Source: Sphaerothrix gracilis (GTDB lineage Bacteria; Cyanobacteriota; Cyanobacteriia; Phormidesmidales; Phormidesmidaceae). Taken from it: a DNA stretch of 64,000 nt. Within the stretch, counting starts at the first letter, position 1. Every line of letters starts with the position of its first letter. Shown here one piece after another: positions 8,628 through 18,099 of the stretch. The notes under the pieces were generated by a model, which was not told the DNA's origin, did no database searches, and saw nothing but the letters and a program-made list of their open reading frames with translations. A program made the position numbers and the translations under genes. The stretch spans positions 1 to 64,000 of the forward strand of contig NZ_JASATW010000010.1 in NCBI RefSeq assembly GCF_030405905.1, given 5' to 3'.

Positions 8628-9767
8628 TTAACGACGGCGCGCCGCGCCCATTGCCGCACCTTGTCGGGTAGCTGCCGTACCGGCTGTCGCCGGAGCGCTA
8701 CCAATTAGACGCTGTAGTTCATCAGTTCTAGACGACTTCGCCATTGCTGATTCAAATGAAATCGCCCCTTCTCTGTAGAGATCGGCCAGTACCTTTTCCA
8801 GAGTCTGCATCCCGACCTTACCGCCCGTTTGAATGGCGCTGTAAATCTGGGCGGTTTTACCTTCCCGAATCAGGTTCGCGATCGCAGGGGTCGCAATCAT
8901 AATTTCCTGGGCCATCACCCGACCAAATTCCCCAGGCTTGGGATTCTGCTTAGGAATTAGGGTTTGGCTAAGCACAGCTACGAGCGAGTTTGATAGCTGC
9001 ACCCGCACCTGCTGCTGCTGCTCAGGCGGGAAAACATCAACCATGCGGTCTACGGTTTGCGCTGCTGAGCTAGTGTGCAGCGTTCCAAAAACCAGGTGGC
9101 CTGTTTCCGCAGCAGAGATAGCAAGAGAGATCGTTTCTAAATCTCGCATCTCACCCACGAGAATGACGTCTGGATCCTCCCGCAAGGCCGCTCTGAGCGC
9201 ATTGGCAAAGCTTTTTGTATCTTCCCCAATCTGGCGCTGATGCACCAAACTCTTGATCGGCTCATAGACAAATTCGATCGGATCTTCGACCGTCAGAATA
9301 TGCTCAGCTCGCGTCAGATTGATGTTGTTGATCATCGACGCTAGCGTGGTGGACTTACCTGAGCCAGTAGGCCCGGTCACCAAGATTAAACCTCTAGGCT
9401 TCTCTGAAAGCTCGCGCACAATATTGGGCAGACCCAGCAGATCCATGCTGGGGATCTTTGAACTTAGGGCCCGTAAACAGGCTGCATAGGTACCCCGATC
9501 CTTATAGACGTTGACGCGAAAACGGGCTAGCCCTTTAACGCCATAGGAGCAGTCTAATTCCCAGGTTTGCTCTAAATGCTTACGCTGGGTATTGTTGAGC
9601 ATACTAAAAATGAGTCGCTGGCACTGCTCCGGCGACATGGGCGGATGCTCGGTGGGGGTTAGATGTCCACTGACGCGAATATATGGTGGCAGACCGGCTG
9701 AAAGGTGCAAGTCAGAGCCGCCTCTTTCAACGACTTCTTCCATCAGGTCTTCAATCATCAGTTCCAT
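8628..9767 (-). CDS. pilT: Twitching motility ATPase PilT
   Basis: A 379-residue hexameric retraction ATPase for type IV pili. Walker A is GPTGSGKST (~140), the Asp box is VEDPIEF, Walker B is DPDVILVGEMRD, the His box is TGHLVFGTLHTSSA. The N-terminal PAS-like domain begins with GGSDLHLSAGLPPYIRV, characteristic of PilT. The C-terminus is extended with an Ala/Gly-rich tail ending in ARRR. It lies between pilB and pilC; the three genes are transcribed in the order B-T-C. Confidence 0.96.
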   Translation of the reverse strand: MELMIEDLMEEVVERGGSDLHLSAGLPPYIRVSGHLTPTEHPPMSPEQCQRLIFSMLNNTQRKHLEQTWELDCSYGVKGLARFRVNVYKDRGTYAACLRALSSKIPSMDLLGLPNIVRELSEKPRGLILVTGPTGSGKSTTLASMINNINLTRAEHILTVEDPIEFVYEPIKSLVHQRQIGEDTKSFANALRAALREDPDVILVGEMRDLETISLAISAAETGHLVFGTLHTSSAAQTVDRMVDVFPPEQQQQVRVQLSNSLVAVLSQTLIPKQNPKPGEFGRVMAQEIMIATPAIANLIREGKTAQIYSAIQTGGKVGMQTLEKVLADLYREGAISFESAMAKSSRTDELQRLIGSAPATAGTAATRQGAAMGAARRR

Positions 9768-9906
9768 AGGACTACCTCAAATGGTTTCTGCTGTAACGAA
9801 TTACTTAAGCCTGTTTATGGCCCGCTAACGGCTATTGCAAGACTAGCGGCTAAACAGTAAAAACGTAAACTTGAATGTTGGCGTTGAGCCTACATGCCGA
9901 CACTTG

Positions 9907-11910
9907 CTAGCTTTGGAAGCGGGGCGTTAGACAGTAAGGGCAGTCTAGCCATTCCTGTTTAAGACCGGCACCGCAGGTGTTACAGGTCAGCGAGGTTTTA
10001 CGTCTAGCCTTGAGTTCAGCTTCTAAGCCTGTATCTGTAAAGGTAACTCGCTCTACTTCTTCTAGGGTGGTATGCCCTTCTCGAACCAGATTAAGGCTGT
10101 AGGATAACAGCGTTTGCATACCCTCTTCAACAGCGCTTTCTTTAATTCGTTCGGTGGGAGCACCTTCCGAAATTAGGGCTTGTAAATTCTCGGTAATACG
10201 CATGACTTCATATACACCGACCCGCCCCTTATAGCCGCTGCCCTGGCAGGTCGAACAGAGATTTCCAGCTGCCCGCTCGGACTCTAGCTGCTCCGTAGCT
10301 ACAGTCTTCGCCTTATAAAAAGTAACGTCTGCATCGCCAGAAGAAGTCAGACCGAACCGGGCCAGTTCTTCTGAATTAGGATTGTAAGGAATGCGACAGT
10401 CAGCGCAAACCCGCCGCATCAAACGCTGGGCCAAAACGCCGATCAGAGAGCTAGAAACCTGAAAAGGTTCGACACCCATTTCATCTAGACGGGCGATCGC
10501 CCCGGCAGCGTCATTCGTGTGCAGCGTCGTCAAAACCAAGTGCCCGGTCAAAGCCGCTTCAATAGCAGTTTTGGCCGTTTCCGGGTCGCGAGTCTCTCCT
10601 ACCAGAATTACGTCTGGATCTTGCCGCAGAAAAGCCCGCAAAATTGAGGCAAACACCATGCCTTTTTCACGGAGTACCTGCACCTGAGTAATGCCCGGTA
10701 GCGTGTACTCAATTGGGTCTTCTGCCGTACTGATATTGACCCCCGGATCGTTGCGCTCTGACAGCATTGAATAGAGCGTTGTGGTCTTACCTGATCCCGT
10801 TGGCCCTGTTACGAGAATGAGACCGTAGGGACGCGCTGCCATTTCTTGCACAATCTTGAGCGTTTCCGCGTCTGTGATGAGCTTGTCTAAACCGAGCTGA
10901 GTGGCCTCGTTGTCTAGAATCCGCAGCACAACCTTTTCACCGTAGCGGCTTGGCAGTGTGCTAACCCGAAAGTCCACCTTGCGGTTTTGGAAAATCCGCC
11001 GAATGCGACCGTCCTGAGGAACGCGCCGTTCAGCAATGTCTAGTTCAGCAATAATCTTGAATCGAGCTGTAACTGCTGGAACAATCTTCTTCGGAAAATT
11101 TTGGGCAAAGGCCGGACGCAGAACGCCGTCTTTGCGGAAGCGAATCCGGAGATACTCTTCCTGAGGCTCAACGTGAATATCAGAAACCTCTTCCTGTAAG
11201 GCTTTGACCAAGATCTTATTGACTAAGGCAATAACGGGGGCCGCTCCGGCATCTTCTAAAGCAACGCTTAAATCGGCTTCCTCATCGGGCGCATCCTGCA
11301 AATCGCCTAGATCAAGGTCTTCTAGATCAGATCTGACATCGACTGACTTTTCAAAATCTTTCTTCTTCTCTAAAGCGACCTGCTCGTCTAAGAAGGAGTT
11401 GAGCAAGCGCTGGAAGTCATCAACCGTAATGACTCGACGCCGCAGGCGGAAACCCTTGGGGCGCAGAATGCGGTTGAGGTCGTCCTGAGCTTCTAGATTC
11501 TCAGGATCAACCATAGCTACCAAAACAGTTGGAGGATCCCCTTCTTCAGTCGATAGAGGAATTAGCCGGTGGCGACGGCAGGTATCTACGGGGATGAGAT
11601 CATGGATCAGCTGACTGACTTGAGTTCCCGAAACGCTGCTGAGTTCAGGATCTAAAGACTCAACTCCGTACAGAATCTTTAATTCGAACAGTTGCTGCTT
11701 CTTATACTGTCGCAGCAGCTCAGGTGAGAGCTGCTGACCGGTCATGGACTCCAGAATGTCGGTAAGTGCTCGCCCTGACTTACGACTTTCTGCCAAAGCT
11801 TGCTGCATCTGCTCGCCATCTACATAGCCTGCCTGCACCAGCTTATTGCTGAAGGGAGAAAAACTTCGTTGTAGAACGAGCGCGCGCCGCTGTGAGGAAG
11901 AATTAGTCAT
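9907..11910 (-). CDS. pilB: Type IV pilus assembly ATPase PilB
   Basis: 667 residues. An N-terminal MshEN-type domain (LVQAGYVDGEQMQQALAES), a second helical/beta domain and the secretion ATPase core with Walker A GPTGSGKTT, VGETRDPETA and TTLHTNDAAGAIARL. The zinc loop CADC...CSTC typical of PilB/GspE is present at ~520-590. The extreme C-terminus adds a second zinc-ribbon-like motif, CNTCGAG then CPYC, beyond the usual end. It powers pilus extension from the cytoplasmic face. It heads the pil operon and is divergent from grpE. Confidence 0.96.
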   Translation of the reverse strand: MTNSSSQRRALVLQRSFSPFSNKLVQAGYVDGEQMQQALAESRKSGRALTDILESMTGQQLSPELLRQYKKQQLFELKILYGVESLDPELSSVSGTQVSQLIHDLIPVDTCRRHRLIPLSTEEGDPPTVLVAMVDPENLEAQDDLNRILRPKGFRLRRRVITVDDFQRLLNSFLDEQVALEKKKDFEKSVDVRSDLEDLDLGDLQDAPDEEADLSVALEDAGAAPVIALVNKILVKALQEEVSDIHVEPQEEYLRIRFRKDGVLRPAFAQNFPKKIVPAVTARFKIIAELDIAERRVPQDGRIRRIFQNRKVDFRVSTLPSRYGEKVVLRILDNEATQLGLDKLITDAETLKIVQEMAARPYGLILVTGPTGSGKTTTLYSMLSERNDPGVNISTAEDPIEYTLPGITQVQVLREKGMVFASILRAFLRQDPDVILVGETRDPETAKTAIEAALTGHLVLTTLHTNDAAGAIARLDEMGVEPFQVSSSLIGVLAQRLMRRVCADCRIPYNPNSEELARFGLTSSGDADVTFYKAKTVATEQLESERAAGNLCSTCQGSGYKGRVGVYEVMRITENLQALISEGAPTERIKESAVEEGMQTLLSYSLNLVREGHTTLEEVERVTFTDTGLEAELKARRKTSLTCNTCGAGLKQEWLDCPYCLTPRFQS

Positions 11911-12027
11911 AGCTGAAGGAGAAAGATCGTTAACACAGTATGCCCGTAGAATGAGACAAAAATACGGAACTCTAGCAGGCTATCGATAAATGCTATGGCA
12001 AGCACAGAAAGAGAGATCGGTGCCACC

Positions 12028-12195
12028 CTATTTCAAAGATGATAGCCTCTCCATAGAAGCTTCAACAAAATTTTGCAGCTTCTCTTCGCGTTTCTCCGCC
12101 GTCAGGCAGTTACCCGGTTGAAACAAATGAGTCCAAAAGCTATCTTCAAAGGCAAGCAGACGCTCAAACCCTGAGCTTACACCGCTAAAAGACAC
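12028..12195 (-). CDS. Possible small protein (55 aa, GTG start)
   Basis: In the 453-base gap between pilB and grpE the minus strand has an open frame from a GTG at 12195 to a TAG at 12028. The product has a protein-like composition (GFERLLAFEDSFWTHLF, EKREEKLQNFVEASMERL), predicted as two amphipathic helices. The ribosome-binding site is weak (AAGAAAAAG). I recognise no family. It could be a small conserved protein, a decayed remnant or chance. Confidence 0.3.
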   Translation of the reverse strand: MSFSGVSSGFERLLAFEDSFWTHLFQPGNCLTAEKREEKLQNFVEASMERLSSLK

Positions 12196-12363
12196 TATTC
12201 TTTTTCTTGTAGGGCTTAATATTAAATTGTTAGACTCTCAAGAGGTACAGTTTGACCCAGGGCCATGCATGATAGATTTTGGATGGACTGAGTCCTCTAC
12301 AGTAAATCTCAGTTGATTGATATCTATATTTAGTTTTTTGTTGAAAGCCGGATCGCGAGTGTA

Positions 12364-13086
12364 ATGATTGACGAAGCTAATCAAATGGACAATTCTCCAG
12401 AGGCCACTTCGGGCGCTGCCGATGTCGAAGAGCTGAAAGAGGAAGATGGCGCTGTAGAGTTTGATTTTGAAAAGAATTTTCAGTCGCCTGCCGCGAGCGA
12501 TGAGACAGCAGCTAGCTCTACTCAAAATGACGAAGCTGATACCGGGTCGAGTTCATCTGCTGCTGAACAAGTTACTGCTCTAGAACGGCAAGTTGCCGAG
12601 CTAAAGGCTCAGCTAGAAGATAGAACCAGCCAGTATATGAGAATCGCGGCTGATTTTGAGAATTTCCGCAAGCGCACAGGCAAGCAGCGGGAAGAGAATG
12701 AGGTGCAAGTCAAATGTTCCACCATTGGTGAATTGCTGCCCGTTGTGGACAACTTTGAGCGAGCTAGGTCTCAAATCAAGCCGCAATCAGACTCAGAGAT
12801 GGCTATTCATAAAAGCTATCAGAGCGTTTATAAACAGCTAGTCGAGTGCTTGAAGCGGGTTGGTGTTTCACCCATGCGAGCTGAAGGGCAGGAGTTTGAT
12901 CCCAACCTGCACGAGGCAGTCATGCGAGAGCCAACCGCAGAGTATCCTGAGGATACTGTTATAGAAGAGCTGGTTAGGGGGTATATTTTAGGCGATCGCG
13001 TTTTACGACATGCCATGGTGAAAGTAGCTGCTCCCGCTGAGGTTGCGGCAGCCTCTGAAGACAATTCAGGTGATGAAGCTGAATAG
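12364..13086 (+). CDS. grpE: Nucleotide exchange factor GrpE
   Basis: The 240-residue exchange factor for DnaK. An acidic, disordered N-terminus (~60 residues) is followed by the long dimerising coiled coil (VTALERQVAELKAQLEDRTSQYMRIAADFENFRKRTGKQREE) and the beta domain (FDPNLHEAVMREPT, GYILGDRVLRHAMVKVA). It opens the grpE-dnaK-dnaJ run. An in-frame ATG at 12385 could also be the start. pilB lies divergently upstream, and grpE-dnaK next to pilB is, as I recall, also found in Synechocystis. Confidence 0.95.
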   Translation: MIDEANQMDNSPEATSGAADVEELKEEDGAVEFDFEKNFQSPAASDETAASSTQNDEADTGSSSSAAEQVTALERQVAELKAQLEDRTSQYMRIAADFENFRKRTGKQREENEVQVKCSTIGELLPVVDNFERARSQIKPQSDSEMAIHKSYQSVYKQLVECLKRVGVSPMRAEGQEFDPNLHEAVMREPTAEYPEDTVIEELVRGYILGDRVLRHAMVKVAAPAEVAAASEDNSGDEAE

Positions 13087-13339
13087 TTTCGAGTGATTAG
13101 CGGTGATTGGGGACTGTAGCTTAGACTTGTCTCAATCTGGTGTGAATAGCCTGACATTCTAGGGCAAAGCTCAGTCTCTGTCAGCTTGCGGCTTCTGTCG
13201 TCGCTAACACTTTAGATTTAAGAGGCAATTGTATATATGGATCTGTTTTCAGATAATGATTTTTCCTTTCCCTGGCATATGGGCTAAGTTTGATTAGCGG
13301 TATCTCACCTGTTTTTCACTGCAAAGTTAGCGACAAGCT

Positions 13340-15319
13340 ATGGGAAAAGTAATTGGCATCGACCTGGGCACAACGAATAGCTGCGTAGCCGTTTTAGAAG
13401 GCGGTAAACCATCTGTTATTACCAACACCGAAGGGGGCCGAACAACGCCCAGTATTGTCGGTTTTGGCAAGGCAGGCGAGCGCTTGGTAGGTCAGTTGGC
13501 TAAGCGGCAAGCGGTTACCAACGCCGAAAATACGGTTTATAGCATCAAACGCTTTATTGGCCGTCGCTGGAGCGATACCGAAGGGGAGCGTTCCCGGGTT
13601 CCCTACGTGTGCGTGAAAGGACGGGATAGTACTGTTGATGTCACCATCAGAGGCACAAACTACACGCCCCAAGAAGTCTCAGCGATGATCCTGCAGAAGC
13701 TCAAGCGAGATGCCGAGGCTTATCTAGGTGAGGAAGTCACACAGGCCGTTATTACGGTTCCCGCCTATTTCACAGACGCCCAGCGTCAGGCAACGAAAGA
13801 TGCCGGGACGATTGCTGGTTTAGAAGTGCTGCGAATTATCAATGAGCCGACAGCCGCTTCCCTGTCTTACGGCCTAGACAAGCAAGATCAAGATCAGGTT
13901 GTTTTAGTTTTTGACCTGGGCGGCGGTACCTTCGATGTTTCCATCTTGCAGCTAGGCGACGGCGTTTTTGAAGTTAAGGCCACATCGGGCAATAACCATC
14001 TAGGCGGTGACGACTTCGATGACTGCATTGTCACCTGGATGATCGAAAAGTTTCGAGAGCAAGAGAGCATTGATTTGTCTGCCGATCGCATGGCCCTACA
14101 GCGACTGCGTGAAGCCGCAGAGAAGGCTAAAATTGAGCTATCTAATATGCTGACGACGCCCATCAACTTGCCTTTCATTACGGCAGATGAGTCAGGGCCG
14201 AAGCACTTGGAAATGGAGCTATCTCGCTCTCAGTTTGAGGAACTGGCTCGCCCACTAGTAGAGGCCACCCTAGAGCCGGTCAAACAGGCTTTAAACGATT
14301 CCGGGCTGTCACCGGATGAGATTGACCGCATTATCTTAGTTGGCGGTTCAACCCGTATCCCGGCTGTACAAGATGCCATCGGTCAGTATTTTAATGGCAA
14401 AGCGCCCGATAGATCGGTCAATCCTGATGAAGCGGTCGCTTTGGGAGCGGCTATTCAAGCAGGTGTCTTAGGCGGTGAAGTTAAAGATCTGCTGCTGCTG
14501 GATGTAACGCCGCTGTCTCTTGGCATTGAGACTCTGGGCGAGGTGTTCACAAAGGTGATTGAACGCAATACAACCATCCCAACCAGTAAAACTCAGGTTT
14601 TTTCAACGGCTACTGATGGTCAAACTTCGGTTGAAGTTCACGTTCTCCAAGGAGAGCGGGCAATGGCCAAAGATAATAAGAGCTTAGGTAAGTTTCAGCT
14701 AACGGGAATTCCCCCCGCACCCCGGGGCGTCCCGCAGATTGAAGTCTCTTTTGAGATTGATGCTGACGGTATTTTGCAGGTGGCTGCGCGCGACAAGGGA
14801 ACTGGGCGGGAGCAGAGCATTCGTATTACCAGCACAGGAGGGCTTAATCCTGACGAGGTTGATAGAATGCGGCAGGAGGCAGAAGTCTTCGCGGATGAAG
14901 ACACACAGCGTAAGCTGCTGGCTGAGCTGAAAAACCAGGCCGACAATTTGTTCTACAGCTATGAAGCAACGCTGCGAGATAATGCTGACATTATTGCTGA
15001 AGAAACCAAAGCAGAGGCTACCGAGAAAGCTGGCGAGCTGAGAGCCGCTATGAGCGATCGCGCTATTACGCCAGATGAGTTCAAGCTCAAGTTAGATGCG
15101 CTGCAGCAAACGTTGTTCACGATTGGCGCTGCCCTGTACCAGCAAGCCAACGAGTCTGAAGTTGAGCAAACGTATCAGGAGGTAGATCAGGGCGGAATTG
15201 ATGAAACTATCAGTTCTCCTGAGTTTGAAGAAGATACCGCGATCGCTGATATGGACGAACTCGCTTTTGACGATCAGCCTACGGTGGCGGCTGACTATGA
15301 ACCCATTGAAGAATCTTAG
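13340..15319 (+). CDS. dnaK: Hsp70 chaperone DnaK
   Basis: 659 residues. The ATPase domain shows GIDLGTTNSCVAV, the linker-proximal VFDLGGGTFDVSIL and the adenosine motif ILVGGSTRIPAVQ. The interdomain linker is KDLLLLDVTPLSLGIETLG, followed by the substrate-binding beta domain and helical lid. The C-terminal tail is acidic and does not end in a canonical EEVD-type or EKK motif. Cyanobacteria carry several DnaK paralogues; co-location with grpE suggests the DnaK1-type locus, an inference from synteny. dnaJ follows 96 bases downstream. Confidence 0.96.
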   Translation: MGKVIGIDLGTTNSCVAVLEGGKPSVITNTEGGRTTPSIVGFGKAGERLVGQLAKRQAVTNAENTVYSIKRFIGRRWSDTEGERSRVPYVCVKGRDSTVDVTIRGTNYTPQEVSAMILQKLKRDAEAYLGEEVTQAVITVPAYFTDAQRQATKDAGTIAGLEVLRIINEPTAASLSYGLDKQDQDQVVLVFDLGGGTFDVSILQLGDGVFEVKATSGNNHLGGDDFDDCIVTWMIEKFREQESIDLSADRMALQRLREAAEKAKIELSNMLTTPINLPFITADESGPKHLEMELSRSQFEELARPLVEATLEPVKQALNDSGLSPDEIDRIILVGGSTRIPAVQDAIGQYFNGKAPDRSVNPDEAVALGAAIQAGVLGGEVKDLLLLDVTPLSLGIETLGEVFTKVIERNTTIPTSKTQVFSTATDGQTSVEVHVLQGERAMAKDNKSLGKFQLTGIPPAPRGVPQIEVSFEIDADGILQVAARDKGTGREQSIRITSTGGLNPDEVDRMRQEAEVFADEDTQRKLLAELKNQADNLFYSYEATLRDNADIIAEETKAEATEKAGELRAAMSDRAITPDEFKLKLDALQQTLFTIGAALYQQANESEVEQTYQEVDQGGIDETISSPEFEEDTAIADMDELAFDDQPTVAADYEPIEES

Positions 15320-15415
15320 TCGTTAAGATTTTAGGTGAAACTTAATGGCTACACACTCACATCTGTCTTTAGAATGTTTAAGTATATCCAAGTTTAAAAT
15401 CTTCAGCAGCGCTTT

Positions 15416-16534
15416 ATGGCTCGTGACTACTATGAAATCCTTGGCGTCGCCCGCAATGCCGATTCAGATGAGCTAAAGCGCGCCTATCGGCGCCTAGCTC
15501 GTAAGTATCACCCCGATGTCAACAAAGAAGAGGGGGCCGAAGAGCGCTTCAAGGAAATCAACCGGGCCTACGAGGTGCTTTCTGAGCCAGAAACCCGCGC
15601 CCGCTACGATCGCTTTGGTGAAGCAGGCGTCAGCGGTGCCGGTGCGGCTGGCTATCAAGACTTTTCAGATATGGGCGGCTTTGCCGACATTTTTGAAAGC
15701 TTTTTCAGCGGTTTTGCCGGTGGTACCGGGCAAGGGGCGCGGCGGCGCGGCCCGGTGCGGGGTGATGATTTACGGTTGGATCTGAAGCTGGATTTTGAAG
15801 AGGCAATTTTTGGTGGCGAGAAAGAGATTAAGATCAGCCACTTAGAAACTTGTTCTAACTGCAGCGGTTCCGGTGCCAAGCCAGGCACCCGCCCTCGCAC
15901 CTGCTCTACCTGCAACGGTGCTGGACAGGTCAGACGCGCTACTCGTACCCCATTTGGTAGCTTTACACAGGTGTCTGCCTGCCCGACCTGTAACGGTACG
16001 GGAGAAATGGTCGAGGAGAAATGTGAGGTCTGTGGCGGCAGCGGTCAAAAGCAGGAAGCGAAGAAGCTTAAGATTACTGTGCCGGCAGGCGTCGATAATG
16101 GTACTCGGCTACGAGTCTCTGGAGAAGGAGATGCTGGACGCCGCAACGGCCCGCCTGGGGATCTCTATGTCTATTTGTTTGTCAACGAGCATCCAGAGTT
16201 TAGGCGTGACGGTATCAATGTCCTCTCCGATCTCAAAGTTAGCTACCTGCAGGCGATCTTAGGCTGTCGGCTGGATGTGGATACGGTGGACGGCCCTGTT
16301 GAGGTTCAGATTCCGGCAGGGACTCAGCCCAATACGGTGTTGAAGTTAGAAAACCACGGCGTGCCGCGTCTTGGCAATCCTGTTAGCCGAGGCGATCACC
16401 TGCTGACGGTACTGCTTGAAATTCCTACTAAGCTCAAGCCAGAAGAGCGAGAGCTATTAGAACAGCTGGCAGAGGTAAGAGGCGATCGCATCGGCAAAGG
16501 CGGTGGCTTTTTGGGAGGGCTGTTTCGCGGATGA
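15416..16534 (+). CDS. dnaJ: Chaperone DnaJ (Hsp40)
   Basis: 372 residues, a full type I DnaJ. The J domain contains the HPD motif (KYHPDVN, ~31-33), followed by a Gly/Phe-rich linker (SGAGAAGYQDFSDMGGFADIF) and four zinc-binding CxxCxGxG repeats: CSNCSGSG, CSTCNGAG, CPTCNGTG and CEVCGGSG. C-terminal peptide-binding domains complete it. It stimulates the ATPase of DnaK. Its last four bases overlap the next gene's start (ATGA), indicating translational coupling. Confidence 0.96.
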   Translation: MARDYYEILGVARNADSDELKRAYRRLARKYHPDVNKEEGAEERFKEINRAYEVLSEPETRARYDRFGEAGVSGAGAAGYQDFSDMGGFADIFESFFSGFAGGTGQGARRRGPVRGDDLRLDLKLDFEEAIFGGEKEIKISHLETCSNCSGSGAKPGTRPRTCSTCNGAGQVRRATRTPFGSFTQVSACPTCNGTGEMVEEKCEVCGGSGQKQEAKKLKITVPAGVDNGTRLRVSGEGDAGRRNGPPGDLYVYLFVNEHPEFRRDGINVLSDLKVSYLQAILGCRLDVDTVDGPVEVQIPAGTQPNTVLKLENHGVPRLGNPVSRGDHLLTVLLEIPTKLKPEERELLEQLAEVRGDRIGKGGGFLGGLFRG

Positions 16535-16794
16535 ACCCGTCTTTTTCAACACCTCAAAACTCCATGCGTTCGGCTGACGATCAGCTTGATCTGCGAGGTA
16601 CTCCCTGCCCACTCAACTTCGTACGCACCAAGCTCAAGCTAGAGCAGATGGCCGCCGGTACGCTGCTGGAAGTTTGGCTGGATGCAGGAGAACCGATCGA
16701 ACAAGTCCCCGACAGCCTGACGATGGCAGGCTACGCAGTGGAACAGTTGCAGCCACGTGATGACTATTTTGTCGTCCAGGTTCGCAAGCCTTAG
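16531..16794 (+). CDS. TusA/SirA-family sulfurtransferase
   Basis: This 87-residue protein contains the family motif LDLRGTPCPLNFVRTKLKL with the conserved CPxP-like Cys-Pro-Leu (here CPLN) that carries persulfide sulfur, and the terminal LQPRDDYFVVQVRKP strand. TusA proteins relay sulfur for tRNA thiolation and cofactor synthesis; the partner here is unknown. It starts inside the dnaJ stop (ATGA overlap) and runs into rsgA, so it belongs to the same transcript. Confidence 0.85.
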   Translation: MNPSFSTPQNSMRSADDQLDLRGTPCPLNFVRTKLKLEQMAAGTLLEVWLDAGEPIEQVPDSLTMAGYAVEQLQPRDDYFVVQVRKP

Positions 16795-17959
16795 TTCTGT
16801 GGAGCCACTTAAGCAGCCACCCCCAGCCGAATTAGCCGCCAACAGCCCTGAAAGCACGCTTTGGGGCACCGTTTTAGCCGTTCAGGCAAATTTTTATTTT
16901 ATCAAGCTTGATCGAGCGGCTAGTGATGTAGCGGCTCAGCCAGCACCTCCAGCCGTAACGCAGCTCCTTTGTACGCGGCGATCGCGGCTGAAGAAAATGG
17001 GTCAGCGGGTGATTGTGGGCGATCGGGTTCGGATAGAAGAACCCGACTGGGAAGGGGAGCGCGGCGCGATCGCTGAGGTACAACCCCGACAGACTTTCCT
17101 GGATCGCCCGCCGGTCGCCAATGCTAACCAAATTTTATTGGTCTTTGCGCTGGCTGAACCAGAACCAGATCCCTATCAGCTCAGCCGCTTTTTGGTAAAA
17201 GCTGAGTCAACCGACATGGCTGTTTCTGTCTGCCTCAATAAGCGCGATTTGGTATCGGCTAGCGTTCAGCAAGCTTGGTGCGATCGCCTGCAAGGGTGGG
17301 GCTATCAGTCCATTTCGCTCAGCGTCCAGCAAGGCGCTGCTCTGCCTGCTCTACAAATGCGGCTGCGAGATAAAATTACGATTGTTTCAGGCCCCTCCGG
17401 CGTAGGTAAGTCCAGCCTGATCAATCAGCTTGTGCCCCAGCTCGATTTACGAACCAGTCAGGTATCAGGTAAGTTAGGGCGCGGTCGCCACACCACACGG
17501 CATGTCGAACTTTTTGAGCTACCTACGGGCGGATTCATTGCCGACACGCCAGGATTCAATCAACCTGATGTTATCTGCCAACCGCAGCAGCTATCCTGGC
17601 TGTTTCCAGAGATTCGGCGGCGGCTGCAGCAAAGCGACTGTCAGTTCAACAACTGCCTGCACCGGGATGAACCGGGCTGTGCGGTGCGAGGGGATTGGGA
17701 ACGCTACAACTACTATTTGACAATGCTAGAGGAAGCGATCGCCCAGCAAGTGCTGCTAGAGCAGCAGTCTGATCGCGAATCCACGGTCAAATTCAAGACG
17801 ACGGAATCAGGTCTTCAAGCAGAACCTAAGCTGCAGGCTAAAAAATATCGTCGCCGTTCTCGGCGGAGCCAAAACCAAGCCCTGCAAGATCTCTATTTAG
17901 ACCTAACAGAGACGACTGGCAGCCTCGAAGATTGGGAAGAGCGATCGCTAGATGATTAG
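16757..17959 (+). CDS. rsgA: Ribosome small-subunit GTPase RsgA
   Basis: A circularly permuted GTPase: an N-terminal OB fold (WGTVLAVQANFYFIKL), then G4 (NKRDL) before G1 (GPSGVGKSSLINQL) and G3 (DTPGF). A C-terminal zinc domain has the Cys-x-Cys-His pattern DCQFNNCLHRDEPGC. It assists 30S subunit maturation. The reading frame opens at ATG 16757, overlapping the TusA-like gene by 38 bases. A GTG at 16799, 4 bases after that gene's stop, is an equally plausible start and would remove 14 residues. The C-terminal ~60 residues are a basic extension (KKYRRRSRRSQ). Confidence 0.94.
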   Translation: MMTILSSRFASLSSVEPLKQPPPAELAANSPESTLWGTVLAVQANFYFIKLDRAASDVAAQPAPPAVTQLLCTRRSRLKKMGQRVIVGDRVRIEEPDWEGERGAIAEVQPRQTFLDRPPVANANQILLVFALAEPEPDPYQLSRFLVKAESTDMAVSVCLNKRDLVSASVQQAWCDRLQGWGYQSISLSVQQGAALPALQMRLRDKITIVSGPSGVGKSSLINQLVPQLDLRTSQVSGKLGRGRHTTRHVELFELPTGGFIADTPGFNQPDVICQPQQLSWLFPEIRRRLQQSDCQFNNCLHRDEPGCAVRGDWERYNYYLTMLEEAIAQQVLLEQQSDRESTVKFKTTESGLQAEPKLQAKKYRRRSRRSQNQALQDLYLDLTETTGSLEDWEERSLDD

Positions 17960-17991
17960 CCCCCGTCAAGACTTCAACAGGGCGATCGCCC

Positions 17992-18030
17992 TAAAAAAAT
18001 GCGAAGAATAGCTCAAAGCTTTCTTCGCAT
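17992..18030 (-). terminator. Terminator between convergent rsgA and peroxidase genes
   Basis: A perfect 10-bp stem (ATGCGAAGAA / TTCTTCGCAT) is followed on the minus strand by seven T. On the plus strand only a short T run follows (AATTTTC). It probably ends the peroxidase transcript and may also work for rsgA. Confidence 0.75.
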
Positions 18031-18099
18031 AATTTTCAACAGGAAGAATATTCAACTCTTTTCAAGCATTCGCTGAGCCGCGACTACTAAAGCGTTGCT

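Noticed and set aside
13087..13339. CIRCE operator before dnaK
   Set aside because: No TTAGCACTC / GAGTGCTAA inverted repeat was found in the leader.
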